From contig JAKTNV010000005.1 of assembly GCA_022747635.1 (NCBI GenBank), forward strand, positions 38,216,336 through 38,280,335: DNA of 64,000 nucleotides, given 5' to 3'. The notes under the pieces were generated by a model that was not told where the DNA came from, ran no database searches, and was given only the letters and a program-made list of their open reading frames with translations. Both the position numbers and the translations under genes were made by a program. The stretch is from Hetaerina americana. Taxonomy: Eukaryota > Arthropoda > Insecta > Odonata > Calopterygidae. Below are positions 1-13,000 of this stretch, in pieces (within the stretch, counting starts at the first letter, position 1; every line of letters starts with the position of its first letter).

Positions 1-1030
1 GATAGATGTGTTGAATACAGAATGTGTTAACTATTGATATAGCATGGTAAAAGTCTGAAATGGTATGACAAAGTTATGAGTATATTATTATTATTATTTT
101 AGAATTACGTTGCAATTAGGCGATTTTCCTGGTGGCAATGGTCAAGTTTGGTCAGAGATAACTCTTACAAGGAAAATTACATACATACACACACTAGAAA
201 GACAAATAAGAGACAAAATATTCTTACACACAATGACACTTCCACATCACATACAAACAAACTTACACATCACGTACAAAATGCCGTCCACATCACATAC
301 AAACAATATTTTAATAGCTACAATGAAGTTTATTACTGTCATATATGACAGTATGTATGACGAAGGTTATAAATAGTTGTTAATAATCATTCAAAATAAT
401 TACATGTACTTTTCATAAAAAGCTTTAAACAAATTCATAGTTCTCCCCTTAGAGATAGTGATATATTTGCATAGTTAAGTCATATTGAACTTAAAATAAC
501 AGAAGGTAATGAAGTTAACCAAAAATTAAAACTATAAATGACACAAATTGCATTTGATTTGTATAACATGGTTATAGTATTAACCCGGGGAAGCATTTGC
601 CCTTAGCTTATGGCAACTAGTGTTTACAGCAACTTTAACACAAAGGTACTCTTTGCTCACTTGATACAATAATGTATGCTCACTAACTTAATAAAAACAA
701 ATTTAAGTAATCATTTTATTCTGGTGCCTAAATATTGATGAGATTAACCCTAAGGTTGACTCAGGAAATCTGGGAACGTTTTAGGATATTCAAAAAACAG
801 CCCTGAAAGGCTTCATGAAAGATATTAAGGCTTAAATCATTTTTTGGTCGTGATAGCATGTGAAAAAATTTTCACACGTCTTTACCTCTATACAAGTCTT
901 TCAATCACTTTCCCAGTTTTCTGCCTCAAATATTAGTAACTGTATTCACTAGAGTTAACAGAAATATGTTGAATATATAAATTTTTGTAGCCTCAACTGG
1001 TGTTCTAACATTTTATCGATTCATTTTCAG
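1..1030. other. Upstream intron sequence of pasha, no exon recognised
   Basis: This is AT-rich sequence ending in a consensus acceptor (TTTTCAG, to 1030). It is presumably the intron before the WW exon of pasha. A short TTA microsatellite lies at about 85-100. Small open frames at 110-376 are rich in repeated CACATCACATACAAAC-type units and match nothing I recognise. The N-terminal exons of pasha are expected to lie further left. Confidence 0.5.
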
Positions 1031-4000
1031 AAAAAGGTCATAACCATTTTGACGTCTTACCTGAGGGATGGGTTCAAGTGACACACAACAGTGGCATGCC
1101 CATTTACCTCCACAAGCCAACTCGTGTGTGTACTCTTTCTAAGCCTTATTTCCTTGGCCCGGGTAGTGCAAGGGTAAGTACAAAGGTTCATTAAAGTTTG
1201 AAAGCATAATTATTTTCCAGATTTATTACACTCTTGAGTCTTAAGTGAGACAGTGAATCTATATGCTGGAAATAATGAATGACAAATATAGCCCATTATC
1301 CTCATTATTGTTTTTAATATTGTGGAAGGATATCACGATGGGATACGATTAATTGATACAGATGTTGTCATCAAGGTCATGTATAGTGGAAGAAATTTCC
1401 AAGTCATTAACGGCTCAATTATTTTAATGCGAAAATGAACTTGGAATTGTTTGTTTTTATTTTTCTTAACTGTTTCACACATTATTCCTTAAGAATTAGC
1501 ATGTGATGATGAAATGAGAATTTGGAAGGGTTTGATGATTGCAGTTTATTTGATTCTCAGATCATTGTATGCAGATGATAAAACTTGAGCAATGAGACAT
1601 AAGGATCCTCAATTTTTTCAAGCTCAGCATGCTTCTGGAAAAATGGTTCAGCAAAAATGCTGCAAATGCACAGAAAATGAACTACTTACGTAAAAGAAGA
1701 AAAAGGGAAATCCCTCATTTTAGACCTCTGCTTAATAGGAAACCTTTTGAAAGAGTAGCCACAGCAATTTTTTAGGTGCAACTATTGACGAGTCTTTAAA
1801 TCGGGAAGTCCATATTGATCAATTATTATCTAAACTAATTAAAAGAATTATAGAGGAACAACAAAAGGAATTTCATTTACTTCCTCCCACAGAGGCTCAA
1901 ATTTTATTGGTTCTTGGTGGTCCTCTTAAACTTGTGGTTGGTCTGAGTGACCAAGAAATTTCTGAAATTATGGAGAAATTTTGCAAACTTTGTTGCCATA
2001 GAATTGCTTAATTGTTTACTGAAGTAATTTTTAGCCTCTTATGACATAAGTCATTCATATCTGGGGGTCATATCCAGGCTTCCAAAGAACATTTGTTTTG
2101 TAAAGAATTTTATGCATATGACAAGAATGACGGAACGATATTCTTGTAACCAACTTAACACCATTGCTTAAATATATGGGTATAACCCTTGCCAGAGAGT
2201 TAATGTTTTGTCAAAACACTCCAATGTATATTGAGGGTCTTTTCCATTCAGCTGTTAAAATTTTTAACCATGTTTAACCATAAAAATACCCCTGCAAAGG
2301 GAGCTTTTGAAAGTACGCTAACAAGTAAGAAATACAAGATATTCAGTATCGTTTGAATTGCTTAGTTTCAGGTGTGACATTGTGGACCATATTAATCACC
2401 AAAAAATAGCACGTTTTTACACATTTAAACACATATTGCCGGTTAGCTTTCATTGTACTGCATCATCTTCATGAGTATGTACTCATTCTATACCTAAAGA
2501 TGATGTAGTACCTGGTTAGTGATGAAAAAGTACTATCATTTGGGCATTAATAAGCTTGAACATTTCTTGTTAAAGAAAAGTATTACAGCATTAAGGACTT
2601 CCTGAGCATGGTTGTTTTACTTTTCATACATTTTATCTCCGTAAAATCCTTGAACCAATAAACAAAGAAACTTATGTTTCCTCCTATATACGTGTTGCAT
2701 CCAGTTGCAATAGGCTAATCCAGGAAGTGTGTACAGATTAAGAGTGCTTAAGTACTACTTATTGACAATTTCCCCCTCCCATTCATTTGGCTGTACATGA
2801 ATTTAATTTAAGATTAGGTTCATTTGCATTTGACTAACATATGCATGTAGGATATCATTTATAGTAAAAATCAGCAGCATGCTTTAGCACAAAAAGATTA
2901 TAAATCACTATGATAATGTTTCATTCCATTTCAGAAGCATGAAGTTCCTTTAAGTGGTATACCTTGTCTCCAATACAGAAGAGCCTTAGAAAAGGAACAT
3001 AATGAAAAGTTAAAGAACTTGAAAGAGGAATCCTCATCTCCTAAAGATCCTTCTGAAAATGGATTATCTTTATCTGTTGCAAATGGTATGGTAATTTTAT
3101 CTTAGAGTTAATTGTTAATGTTGAATTCAATTATTTTTTCCTAGTTTTCATGCTATTGTTTGCAGTGGCTAAGTCTACGTATTTATGTCAATAGCTTCAA
3201 GTGCAATCATATGAAGTTCTTAATCTTTAACAGTGTACAGAAAGAGATGTGAAGTAAATCCTTGATAATCTGGACTTATGAGGCCAGAGCTCTAGTTAAT
3301 TCAATTGAAGATTAACTGGGGATTTGACACCTGTAATCCCATTTTGAATTTTCAACACTGTTCTTGCGCATATTTGATTGCCAACAATTTAAAGAGACTT
3401 TTTATGGTTAATGGGAAGCCTTGTATAAGGTGATTAAAGAATCAATATTAATGATTGAATAGAGTTATAAAATTTTAACTAAGGGCAAAGTAATCATTTA
3501 TGATAAGTTGATTAGATCATGCCAAATTGGGTAAAAAAAAGAATTGACAATGGCAGTTTATGAATTCTTAGAACTATTTGATAGATTTTTATTTTTCACG
3601 TGCATGCTAATTATGAAAAATGAACTAAGAGCCTTATTTAAACGACACCGATAATTTTATATTTCTTGCAGGAGATCAGTCTTCTCCTCCAGTTTTACCA
3701 AGTGCACGTATTGAGACAGCTCAAGAGAATAAGGCACTACAGTCTTTAAGTTATTCTCAAGTGCAAGAGTACTGTAAAAAGCTCTTCCACTTCAAAACGA
3801 TAAAAGTATTACGCTTCAAGTGAGTACAAATTTGTGCAGTCTATGTTTAATTTGAATGGAATCTTTTTATTGCTGTGAACATATTTTGGAAGTCATTAGT
3901 TCATATTGACACCTGATTAAGTTCGGCACGTATAGTAGAAGATTATTATGAAATTGCTACCTGAGTTCTGAGTTTATAAGTGATTTGGATATATATCTTT

Positions 4001-7000
4001 AAAGACATATCAATCATAAAATAATTTAGAGGGGGGCAATATAATTGAAGTAGCCTATTTGAAATAAAATGGTAATGTAAACAGTTGCAATTTTGATCCT
4101 GCTCAGTATTACTTAATTCAGAGCTAAGAGTGATCTCCAGCCGAAGTCATTGGATGTTACCACTTATTAGTGTGGCTGAATTGAAATATAGTGAGCTGAG
4201 TAGAAATGTATGATTTAAAAATTATATATTGCAAATTCCATAGTTCAATTGGCGATAATGTATGACAAAACAATATTTCATTTTGTTTTTTTGATGAAAA
4301 ACACAGAATGCCTGTTTAGTAAATATGTATTTCTTCAGTACCTTTGTTCAATTTATAATTCAATATTCGAGAACTTCGCAACTTATCCATGTGCGTAAGA
4401 ATTCCATTTTATTTTTAAAGTCTGTGAATCAAATGAGTCATTTGAGCAGTTTAATTTATGTATGTAACCATTGTGATAATTAATCTTGAACAAATCGACA
4501 ACATGTATAGCATACACTTAACTCTCTCTTGGAATTTCCGTTTGGATTGTAATTACATTTGTAAAAAAAATAATACTGCTTGGTAGTTACAATAAGTAGT
4601 AAATAGAAAGATGATATTTTCTATTATAGTTTGTAGAACAATTGAAATAGTTTCAGCAATGGCAATCATCTAAAAACGCACCATATTAAGTTAACTTTGC
4701 AGCTCACGTGGCAGTATTGACTGGAGATTCTTAGCCGTAACAGAACTTTCAGAGGGTCCTGCATTTGTGTTTAAGATAAAATTAAATAATAAAAAAATGA
4801 AAGTATTAAAAATTATGGAAACATGATCTAAACAGCTTCTACTCATCCGATGCAAGGTCAGCATGCTTCAGATGATGGTTTTTGGCCTTGTCTTTGAGAA
4901 GTTTGTTTTTTTTTTAATCTAAATTTTCCTTTAATCCAAAAGATTCTGAATGGTTAATTTTCTGGCAATTGCCTCACTTCTAGTAACGCAAAATACTTGC
5001 ACTAATGCTGTTTTGATGGTGCAGTCACCATAATGTTTCTAACATATGAATATCAGTATAAATGCATTATGAGATTGACATCATTAAGAATAAAATAGGT
5101 TGTTGAGGTGCTTGTAATTTTTCACTTTCAACTTCATGCCCGAGCAACTATTATGTATGATTCTTTACATAAATGAGATATATTGTTCGAAGTGATTTTG
5201 CTCTGTTGACTTGTTTTGTTTGATTTTGCCTTTGAGTTGACTACTTGCGCATTTGTAATTTTTAATCTTGGACCTTTGTCAAATGTACGAAAGAAGTAAC
5301 CAAAATTTGTTGGCCAGAATTATTTGCATGAGTTTGGTTAAGAACCTGAAAGAATGGACATGCTAGTAAAGAAAAGAATAATTAGGCATCTGTGCTATTG
5401 AAAGCAGACTCTTAGAGGGATGGTGGAGGTAAATTGGTGGCCTCATCAGTTAGGGTTCTTGGAGTTGATTATAATCATTCACAAAATGTAAACAATTGAG
5501 ACTGTCCAAGGGTTCAAGTACCCACTCTTCTCACAAAGCTTTTGTGAGACATCTACTAAAAACTCCCACGTGTATTCAGAGATAAAAATGTATGTAGTGT
5601 TTTTTTTACGAAATCCTGTACATTTTAGATAGTTATATTATTGAATTTACATATTTTAATTTATGTAAATGCTATAGTAATAAGTTTCAGCTAACTGTAA
5701 GGTTGACAAAATTTTTTTATATTATATTGCTTGGCAAAATCATATTGGAGATAACGTGTCTTCCTTTCATACCAAAAATTTAGTAATTAAAGATTGTGAT
5801 GGACCAGACAATACATGATATTTTAAGAAATATATAATTGAAAAGAAGGGTCGTGGTTGTCCAGGGGGTCATGTGTTGGACTACTGGCCAGAGGGTCCAG
5901 GTTTGATTCCCGGGCAAGCATCTTTGGGCACCTGCAGCTCCACCCAAGCTATTGATTTTTGGGGTACCAGATTTTCCAGGGAAACCATAACTGGTGCAAG
6001 GAAAGGAACTAATGTGTGAATTTTGCGTGCTGTCGGGCTTAGTACTGGATAAACTCTACCATCACCTACCAAACCGACCTTCGGGTTGATTACTGTGTTT
6101 ATGGTTTTATAATTGAAAAGGCTCTTTTGTATATTTATTGAAAATTTCTAAGATTACTTGTTGTGAAGAACTGAATAATGACAATTAGTTGGTTTAGCTT
6201 TTACTAATAAATTTCTATCACTCGCCTGCTTACATGCCTGCTTCTCTACTTTCTACCACCTTGTTCAATACTATTGCCACTACTTGCTGGCTCTCTTCCC
6301 CTTTGCTATACACTGATCTTTAACTATCATTCCAGTAATCCCTGCCATCATTCCATCTCACATCACATTGTGCTTAAATATCTATATTTCCTCTCTCTAT
6401 CTACTGCTTTATATTTTTTCATTTCCCAGTTTACAACTTTGTCCTAACATTCCAAGTTACAAATCTGATTTGGTCATTGGCTGTGCATTCTTTGCTGCTG
6501 ATTCTACTTTGCAAAGATTTTGTATGATGGCAACCGCATAAGCAAATGGTTTGTATGAAGGGGTCCAGTGCGGCAGAAAAAGTGAATGAACTAGTAATGG
6601 TGGGGAAGTAGATAAAATTTTTAGCGGAGATCAGGAAGAGAAATGAAAGGTGTATGTAGATAATTTTGATTGACTCTGAGATGTTGAAGATATTTATTCA
6701 GTGGAGAACTTTAGGCAATAGGAAGAGGATAGGAATATTGGACAAAATGAAGAGAGGAAGGAAGGACATGTGGAATTGAAGAAGGGTTTATTGTAGTGTT
6801 GGCCATCAAGTTGTGTTGCGTTAGAGATGGCAAAGAAATGTATCACGGTACAGTCTATTCCCATCCAAAACATACCTTAAATGGTAGCCTACTTAAATAA
6901 TAACATAAGTTTTGTATTTTTCATTAAAATTCACATTATTGAAATATCTCTTGACTGTGGATGATTTTGGTGAATGTATCAAGGACAACTGGCTAAATCT

Positions 7001-10000
7001 TTTCTATCCAATACTGTCCAGAATTCTGTTTCATTTATTTATTATATTGTATAATGGTAATTCATCACCATTTGATTTTTCAGATCATGGTCTGCCAGAA
7101 GAAAATTCACTAAGCAACGGAAACGGACAAAGCAGTTGCAGAGGCCAACTCTTCCCGAGGGGACAAAGCTTATAACCTTTCCTATCCAAAGTACTGGTAT
7201 GTTCATTTATGTATTCTATGAAGTATTACTTCAAATATCATTTGGTAACAAATTATTTAGCATGATATGGTTGAAGGCATCATATGACAACTCTTCATTT
7301 CTTAAACATCCATTTATGTACACTGTTATTAAACAGCAGTTACTTATTTACTTAAAGTTGATAGAAGTACCTTAACTAAGTGAAAGAATACCTAGGCATG
7401 TTAATTTTTGTGGTAATAAAGCTTTCATTTCCGATTGTAGGTTTAAGTAATTGGTACAAGAGTAATTTGAAAAGTTCTCGGAATGGAATAGAAGTAAACA
7501 ACTTACCTCATTGAAGGTTTTATATTTTTCAATGTAGTCTCCCTGTACACCAATACACTTGGTCCAGCGATGTTCCAATGTCTACATCCCAACTCGAAAA
7601 TTAGATGCCTTCAGGCCTGCAATATACTGGTCTACCTCGGCTGTTAGTTCATTGTTTGAAGAGAATCGCCATCCACTGAGGAAAATTTTGAGCTTGAGGA
7701 AGAGATAGAAATCTGATAAGAGCCAGACCAGGCAATCAAGGCGGGTGTGGCCACAATTTGTATCTTATTCACATTTTTTCCACGACATCAACACTTATGA
7801 GTGGTCGTGCATTGTCTTGATAAATCATGGCTTTCTCCCCTACCAAATCTGGCATTTTCCATGTACCTTTTACTGTAGTTGGTCCAGGAGGTTAACATAG
7901 TATTGTCCAGTAATTGTTTGATCAGTGGGAAGATAATCTATCAGCGAAATCCCTTTTGCTTCCCAGAGAACTGAAACGATCACCTTTCTGGCCAACTCTA
8001 TTGCCTTTTCTTTCTTAGGTGGTTGTGAATCAATGTGTTTCCACCGCTTTGACTGCTGTTTTGTCTCTGGGGTATAGTAGTGGACCCATGTTTCATCTTT
8101 AGTCACAAACCAGTGTAGAAAATCTTGTTGGTTGCTCTTAAAACGGGTCAAACATTGTTTGGAAATTTCCACTCTGAAGCATTTGTGATCCCTCATCAAG
8201 AGTCACAGCATTCATCTAGTTGATAATTTTCTCATATCTAATTCCACTGTTAAAATGTGATTTGCACGTTCAGGTGACATCTTCCGCGACTTCTCGCAAT
8301 TTCAGTCGGCAATCCTCAATGACCATTTTATGCTATTTTGCAATAATTTCTGGAGTAGTGACACATTTTGGTCGACCGTGCAATGATCTTCAAAAATCAC
8401 TGCACGGGACCAACGTCAGAGAGAAGTCCCCACCACAGATTTCTTCCCAGCGCACTGGCAGGTTACGTGTTTACTCATAAAGGATTACCTATTACTACGC
8501 GGGTAACTCGTTAAGATAGCACTGACATCTCGTGGTGATTCTGAGAACCTTTCAAACTACCCTCATTAAAATAATCCATTAAGTTGGAGTCTCATTGTGA
8601 TTACTGATATTACTTCTAAAGCCTACTTAAAAAGGTGTTTAATGGTGAGAAAATTTAGGAGAAAATAACAAATATGAATCTGTTGATTAGTCTATGCAAT
8701 TGATAAGTTCATAGCCATCACACTTCAATCACTTCCTACCACACATGTAGCTCAAGGAATTGGAAAAAAATTATAATATTATTTAGAATAATTATATTAT
8801 TATAGTAGATTAATATAAATAATGATTTATATTCTGAAGGGAGTGAAGCAGATGGCGTTTCAAGTGGACCTCGGTCAAAGAAAGAGTGGATCATGAACCC
8901 TAGTGGGAAAAGCTATGTTTGTATACTCCATGAGTATGTCCAGCACGCACTCAAAAAACAGCCTTGCTACCAGTTTAAAGAGTTAGGTAAGTGAAGTGAT
9001 AGTAGTATTTTTATGAGGTGGGTCGACTACATTAATCATTTTGCTATGTAGTGTTTTTGCACTTTTATGTTCATAATAATATTATTTCTTATGCCTCATA
9101 CATTGCCTCTCAATACTTCATGTACTTAAATTTGGAGTAAGTGACTATTTACATTTGTGTTGAAGTTTACATGTAGTAATGTATTAATATGGACAGCTAT
9201 GCAGCAGTATTACATTTCTCTGGATGTTCCAATTCAAACAAACCAGTGAAATCAAGCGCTTGTGAATCTGTTGCAATTACTATTATATTTGTCTAAATAG
9301 TCATCCATTTATTGTCAGTTAAATACTAATAAAAAGAAATTCTTGGAAATCTGAGATATTAATTTTTTCAATTAGTATCTTTCGTTTATTCAGTTCTTAG
9401 AATGTGTGCATTGCCAGATATTCTATAAAAATATTAGGTACTCTTGATGTTAAAAAAAGTAGATATGATGTAGATTAGTAATTGATTAAAACTGTCAATA
9501 AAAGCTTTATGTGCCATTTACTGCATGAGGTTTTCAATTCATAAGAAAATAGCAGATTTTGTTAAAAATGTCCCTACCCCTAAGGGAGAAAATAAGTGTT
9601 AAAAACAGATGGACTGTTTCCCAAGGCTTAATAAAATACAGATTGATGTCTATAGTCATCTTGTGTCAGACATACTTGAAGAAAATTGTAGCACCACAGA
9701 TAGACTCATAGATCGTGCTTTCCTTAGAATTAAAAATGCACATTAGTTTAGTTGTGTCTGTCTTGTATGTAATAACATTCTTCCCATATATGTTACTCTG
9801 CAAGTCCAATAGGTTCAACACAAGAAAGCAATGTCTGAATTTATTTTACAGGAATCCATAAAAAGTTGCCAATTGGTGTAAAAATGAGAGTGTAAGTTTC
9901 ATCTCAATTGGATAACATAAAGACCTGCCATACCAGCCCTCAAGTGTTAAAAAAAATTGGGGTTTCCTGCTATAAAATTAGAATCTTTCATTCTATGAAC

Positions 10001-13000
10001 TTGTGTTTTTTTATTTTTGTTTTGACAATAAGAAATAATTATTAGCACAAAAGAAAAAGAGTAACTTGAGAAAAGCATGCATATTTATCTAGATACACAG
10101 GTACCAAGGTGATTACTTTGATGTGTGTGAATGCCAAGAATTCACGAATAACAAAATCATGGTTGAAAAGTAATGCTTATAGTGAATTTTAACATCTTTT
10201 AATAAAGCCAACATTTTAGGTCTGGTTCATGAAAAACCAATTTATCTTATGATTTTTACCATAGTTAACCAAGACATGCGAGTAGAAATTGAAATCAGGA
10301 ATGTTCTCTAAAAAATATATTAAAAACATGTTACTTCAATAAATTGTTTCAATTTTACAGCTGGAAATTCTCATTTTTTTAAATAGCTGTTGTTTTTATA
10401 CTTTAGGGCTGATGAGGCAGGTCTAAATGGTATCTGATAATGCTGAAATTTGACAATCTTATTTTTATACCAATTAGCTAATTCTTATGGATTCCCATGG
10501 AAGATCCTGCAAAAAAATTTCCCTCATGTCTTGTGATCACCCCACTATTTAGTAATTAAGATTTATGTACGTCTAAATCCCATTCATTGTACCAACTCAA
10601 CATTTTTTTTTTAAATCTTGTATGAGTTACCTGAAAAATTCTGGACTCATGTCTCTGATAACTTAGTTGTTGGCAGATATTCAGATTTGGTTGCTCTTTT
10701 GAAAGATTTTTTTCATTAAAATATACTGTGAGGTAATGAAGGATCTCTATAATGCCTGCTTGTTCCATCCTCAAATTTCATTCCATGAGTGACTTTTTGT
10801 TTATGGTTTAATAATATTCCCTTAATGAAGTAGATTACTTTCTTATTGATCCAATTGGTTTAAGTGTGTAGGTCAATTTTTGAGAAGAATCTTATGAAAG
10901 ACTATTTAAGTGTATGATTTTGAATCCACTCTTAATATCTTTCAATTGATAGTAGGATGTCATGGAAAAAATAACTGTGGTTCTCCATAGATCAACTGCT
11001 ATTGAAAATCGTTGTTCTTGTGTTCTAGAATATTAAATAAATTTATCCCATTAGTTTCTGTTGTTTCTATTGTACAAAATTCAAGTGCCTTTTGAGTCAT
11101 ACCTTAATTCCTGTATCTCCTCCATAGTCATCGTCTTAATCCTCAGGGTCCTTCATTGACTTTGTATGAGGGAATTCAACTTTATATGAGATGGAATATA
11201 TGATAGTGCTAAAAAATGCATCGGCGACTTGTTGACATCTCCCTGAGTTAAATGGAGTGTTGAATATTTCAGTATTTTAATGTAATCTGTTCAAAGAAAA
11301 TCAGCTTTCAAATGTTATGGTATCAAGTTCAGTTATTTATTCTGCATTCATTTTATTGTTAATTTTGTTTAAAAAAATTTAATTATAGAAAATGCTGGCA
11401 CTCCCTATGCAGCTACAGTAATTATCAACGGCATGCAATATGGTATGGGTTATGGCACAAGCAAGAAACAAGCAAAGTCAGAAGCTGCCAGAGCCACTTT
11501 AGAAATTCTTATTCCTGAAATGAGAGATAAAATCAGAGAAGATGCTGCTATTACCTCCCAGCCTGGAAGCAACAGCAGAACTGTTGGAAGCACTGTTGTC
11601 AGCTCAAGTAGACGCAATTCTTTGGATGAGCCTGACCTCTCTGTAAGTTTAACCAATACTTATACTTGGCGTTCAGTATTTGGTTTCAGGCTTAACTTTG
11701 TGGAAACTTTCCTTATTGAATAGAAATGATAATTAACACTTGTGATTTCCCCTTCTATTTTGATTCACACATCCCGAGTTTCAATTCTTGGCATCATCTT
11801 TAGGTGAAAATTACATACGTGTTGGCAAATATATGCCCATGTTGATAAGAGGAAGCTGTTCCTGAAAAAAAAACAAAGTCCATTTATTCAGTGAAATAGA
11901 AGCATGGACTTAGCAGCCGGTTTTGGCACAAGGGCATTGTCATCAGTTATCTTATATCGCCTATGCGTTGAGATTGGTGTAGTGGAGCTTTTGTGAGATG
12001 GTGCAGGATTTCAGTAGTCTTGAATTTTCACAAAGCCATTGAATTCATTGCTTCTCTTCCCCTCAACTTCCCCCACATGGTTAGTGTTAATTATCATTTC
12101 TCTCATGTAAGTGTATTTTTTATTTTCCACTCTGCCATGAAATTGAGAAATCGCCATGAAACCCCTATTTCATACTTATGAAGGGACCACCATCAAGAAG
12201 TGCAAAGTTGAGGGAAACATTAAAGCAGGAAGATAAAAATAATAAAATTAATGCATATGCATTTATTGTAAATCACATTAAACATTTAATGTATTTGCAT
12301 ATGCATAATAAAGCAAAAATATAGTTCACAGTCAGGAATTAGCGAAGATTTGATGTCTAAGTCATGTCTATAATTTTTAAATAACTTCTTTAAGATCTGT
12401 GATGATGTTTAGGATACTACAACTTTTTGTGAAAATTTAATTTAAAACTGCCAGCAAGATCAATAGAGAGTTGTATATTCATGTTATCAAAATTAAATGT
12501 ACCATATTGGTTCTTTTTTCATACTTATTACATTCTGAACAAGGCTGATTTCAAAATTCAAGGGGCTGAAAATATTGGAATTCAAAGAATCTTGTGTTTA
12601 AAATAAATAAACTTATCAAAAAATTTTACAGTACCCCATTTGAAGAGTAATGGTATTTTAACTGTCCATTGAAATAATTGGCAAGTTAATCTGGCAGCTC
12701 TTAATTTTATTTTTTCCTCATGTTGTTTAGGAAGAAATCATATGCTTCTTAATAAAGATATATCTTTAAATTTCCAAACATTTAAGTTTGTGGAAATTAA
12801 AAGGTTGCCTGCTTCTTAAAACATGCTGCTATGCCTTCAGTGGGCATGAATTGGCAAACTGTGAACTCTCCATTGGCCTAAGCTCAACTCAATCAATCAA
12901 ACTCTTATCATGTACATATACATAGCAGTGGAAGCTAACAATGTCAAATTTTTGCTCAGTAAATTATGTGAATAAAAAAATTATGATCAATAGCCCTTCT

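Noticed and set aside
5881..6072. Minus-strand 63-codon frame
   Set aside because: It lies wholly within the family-1 SINE.
12245..12310. Two TGCATATGCA palindromes about 50 bp apart
   Set aside because: Short AT-rich palindromes are expected by chance in this composition; no arms extend beyond them.
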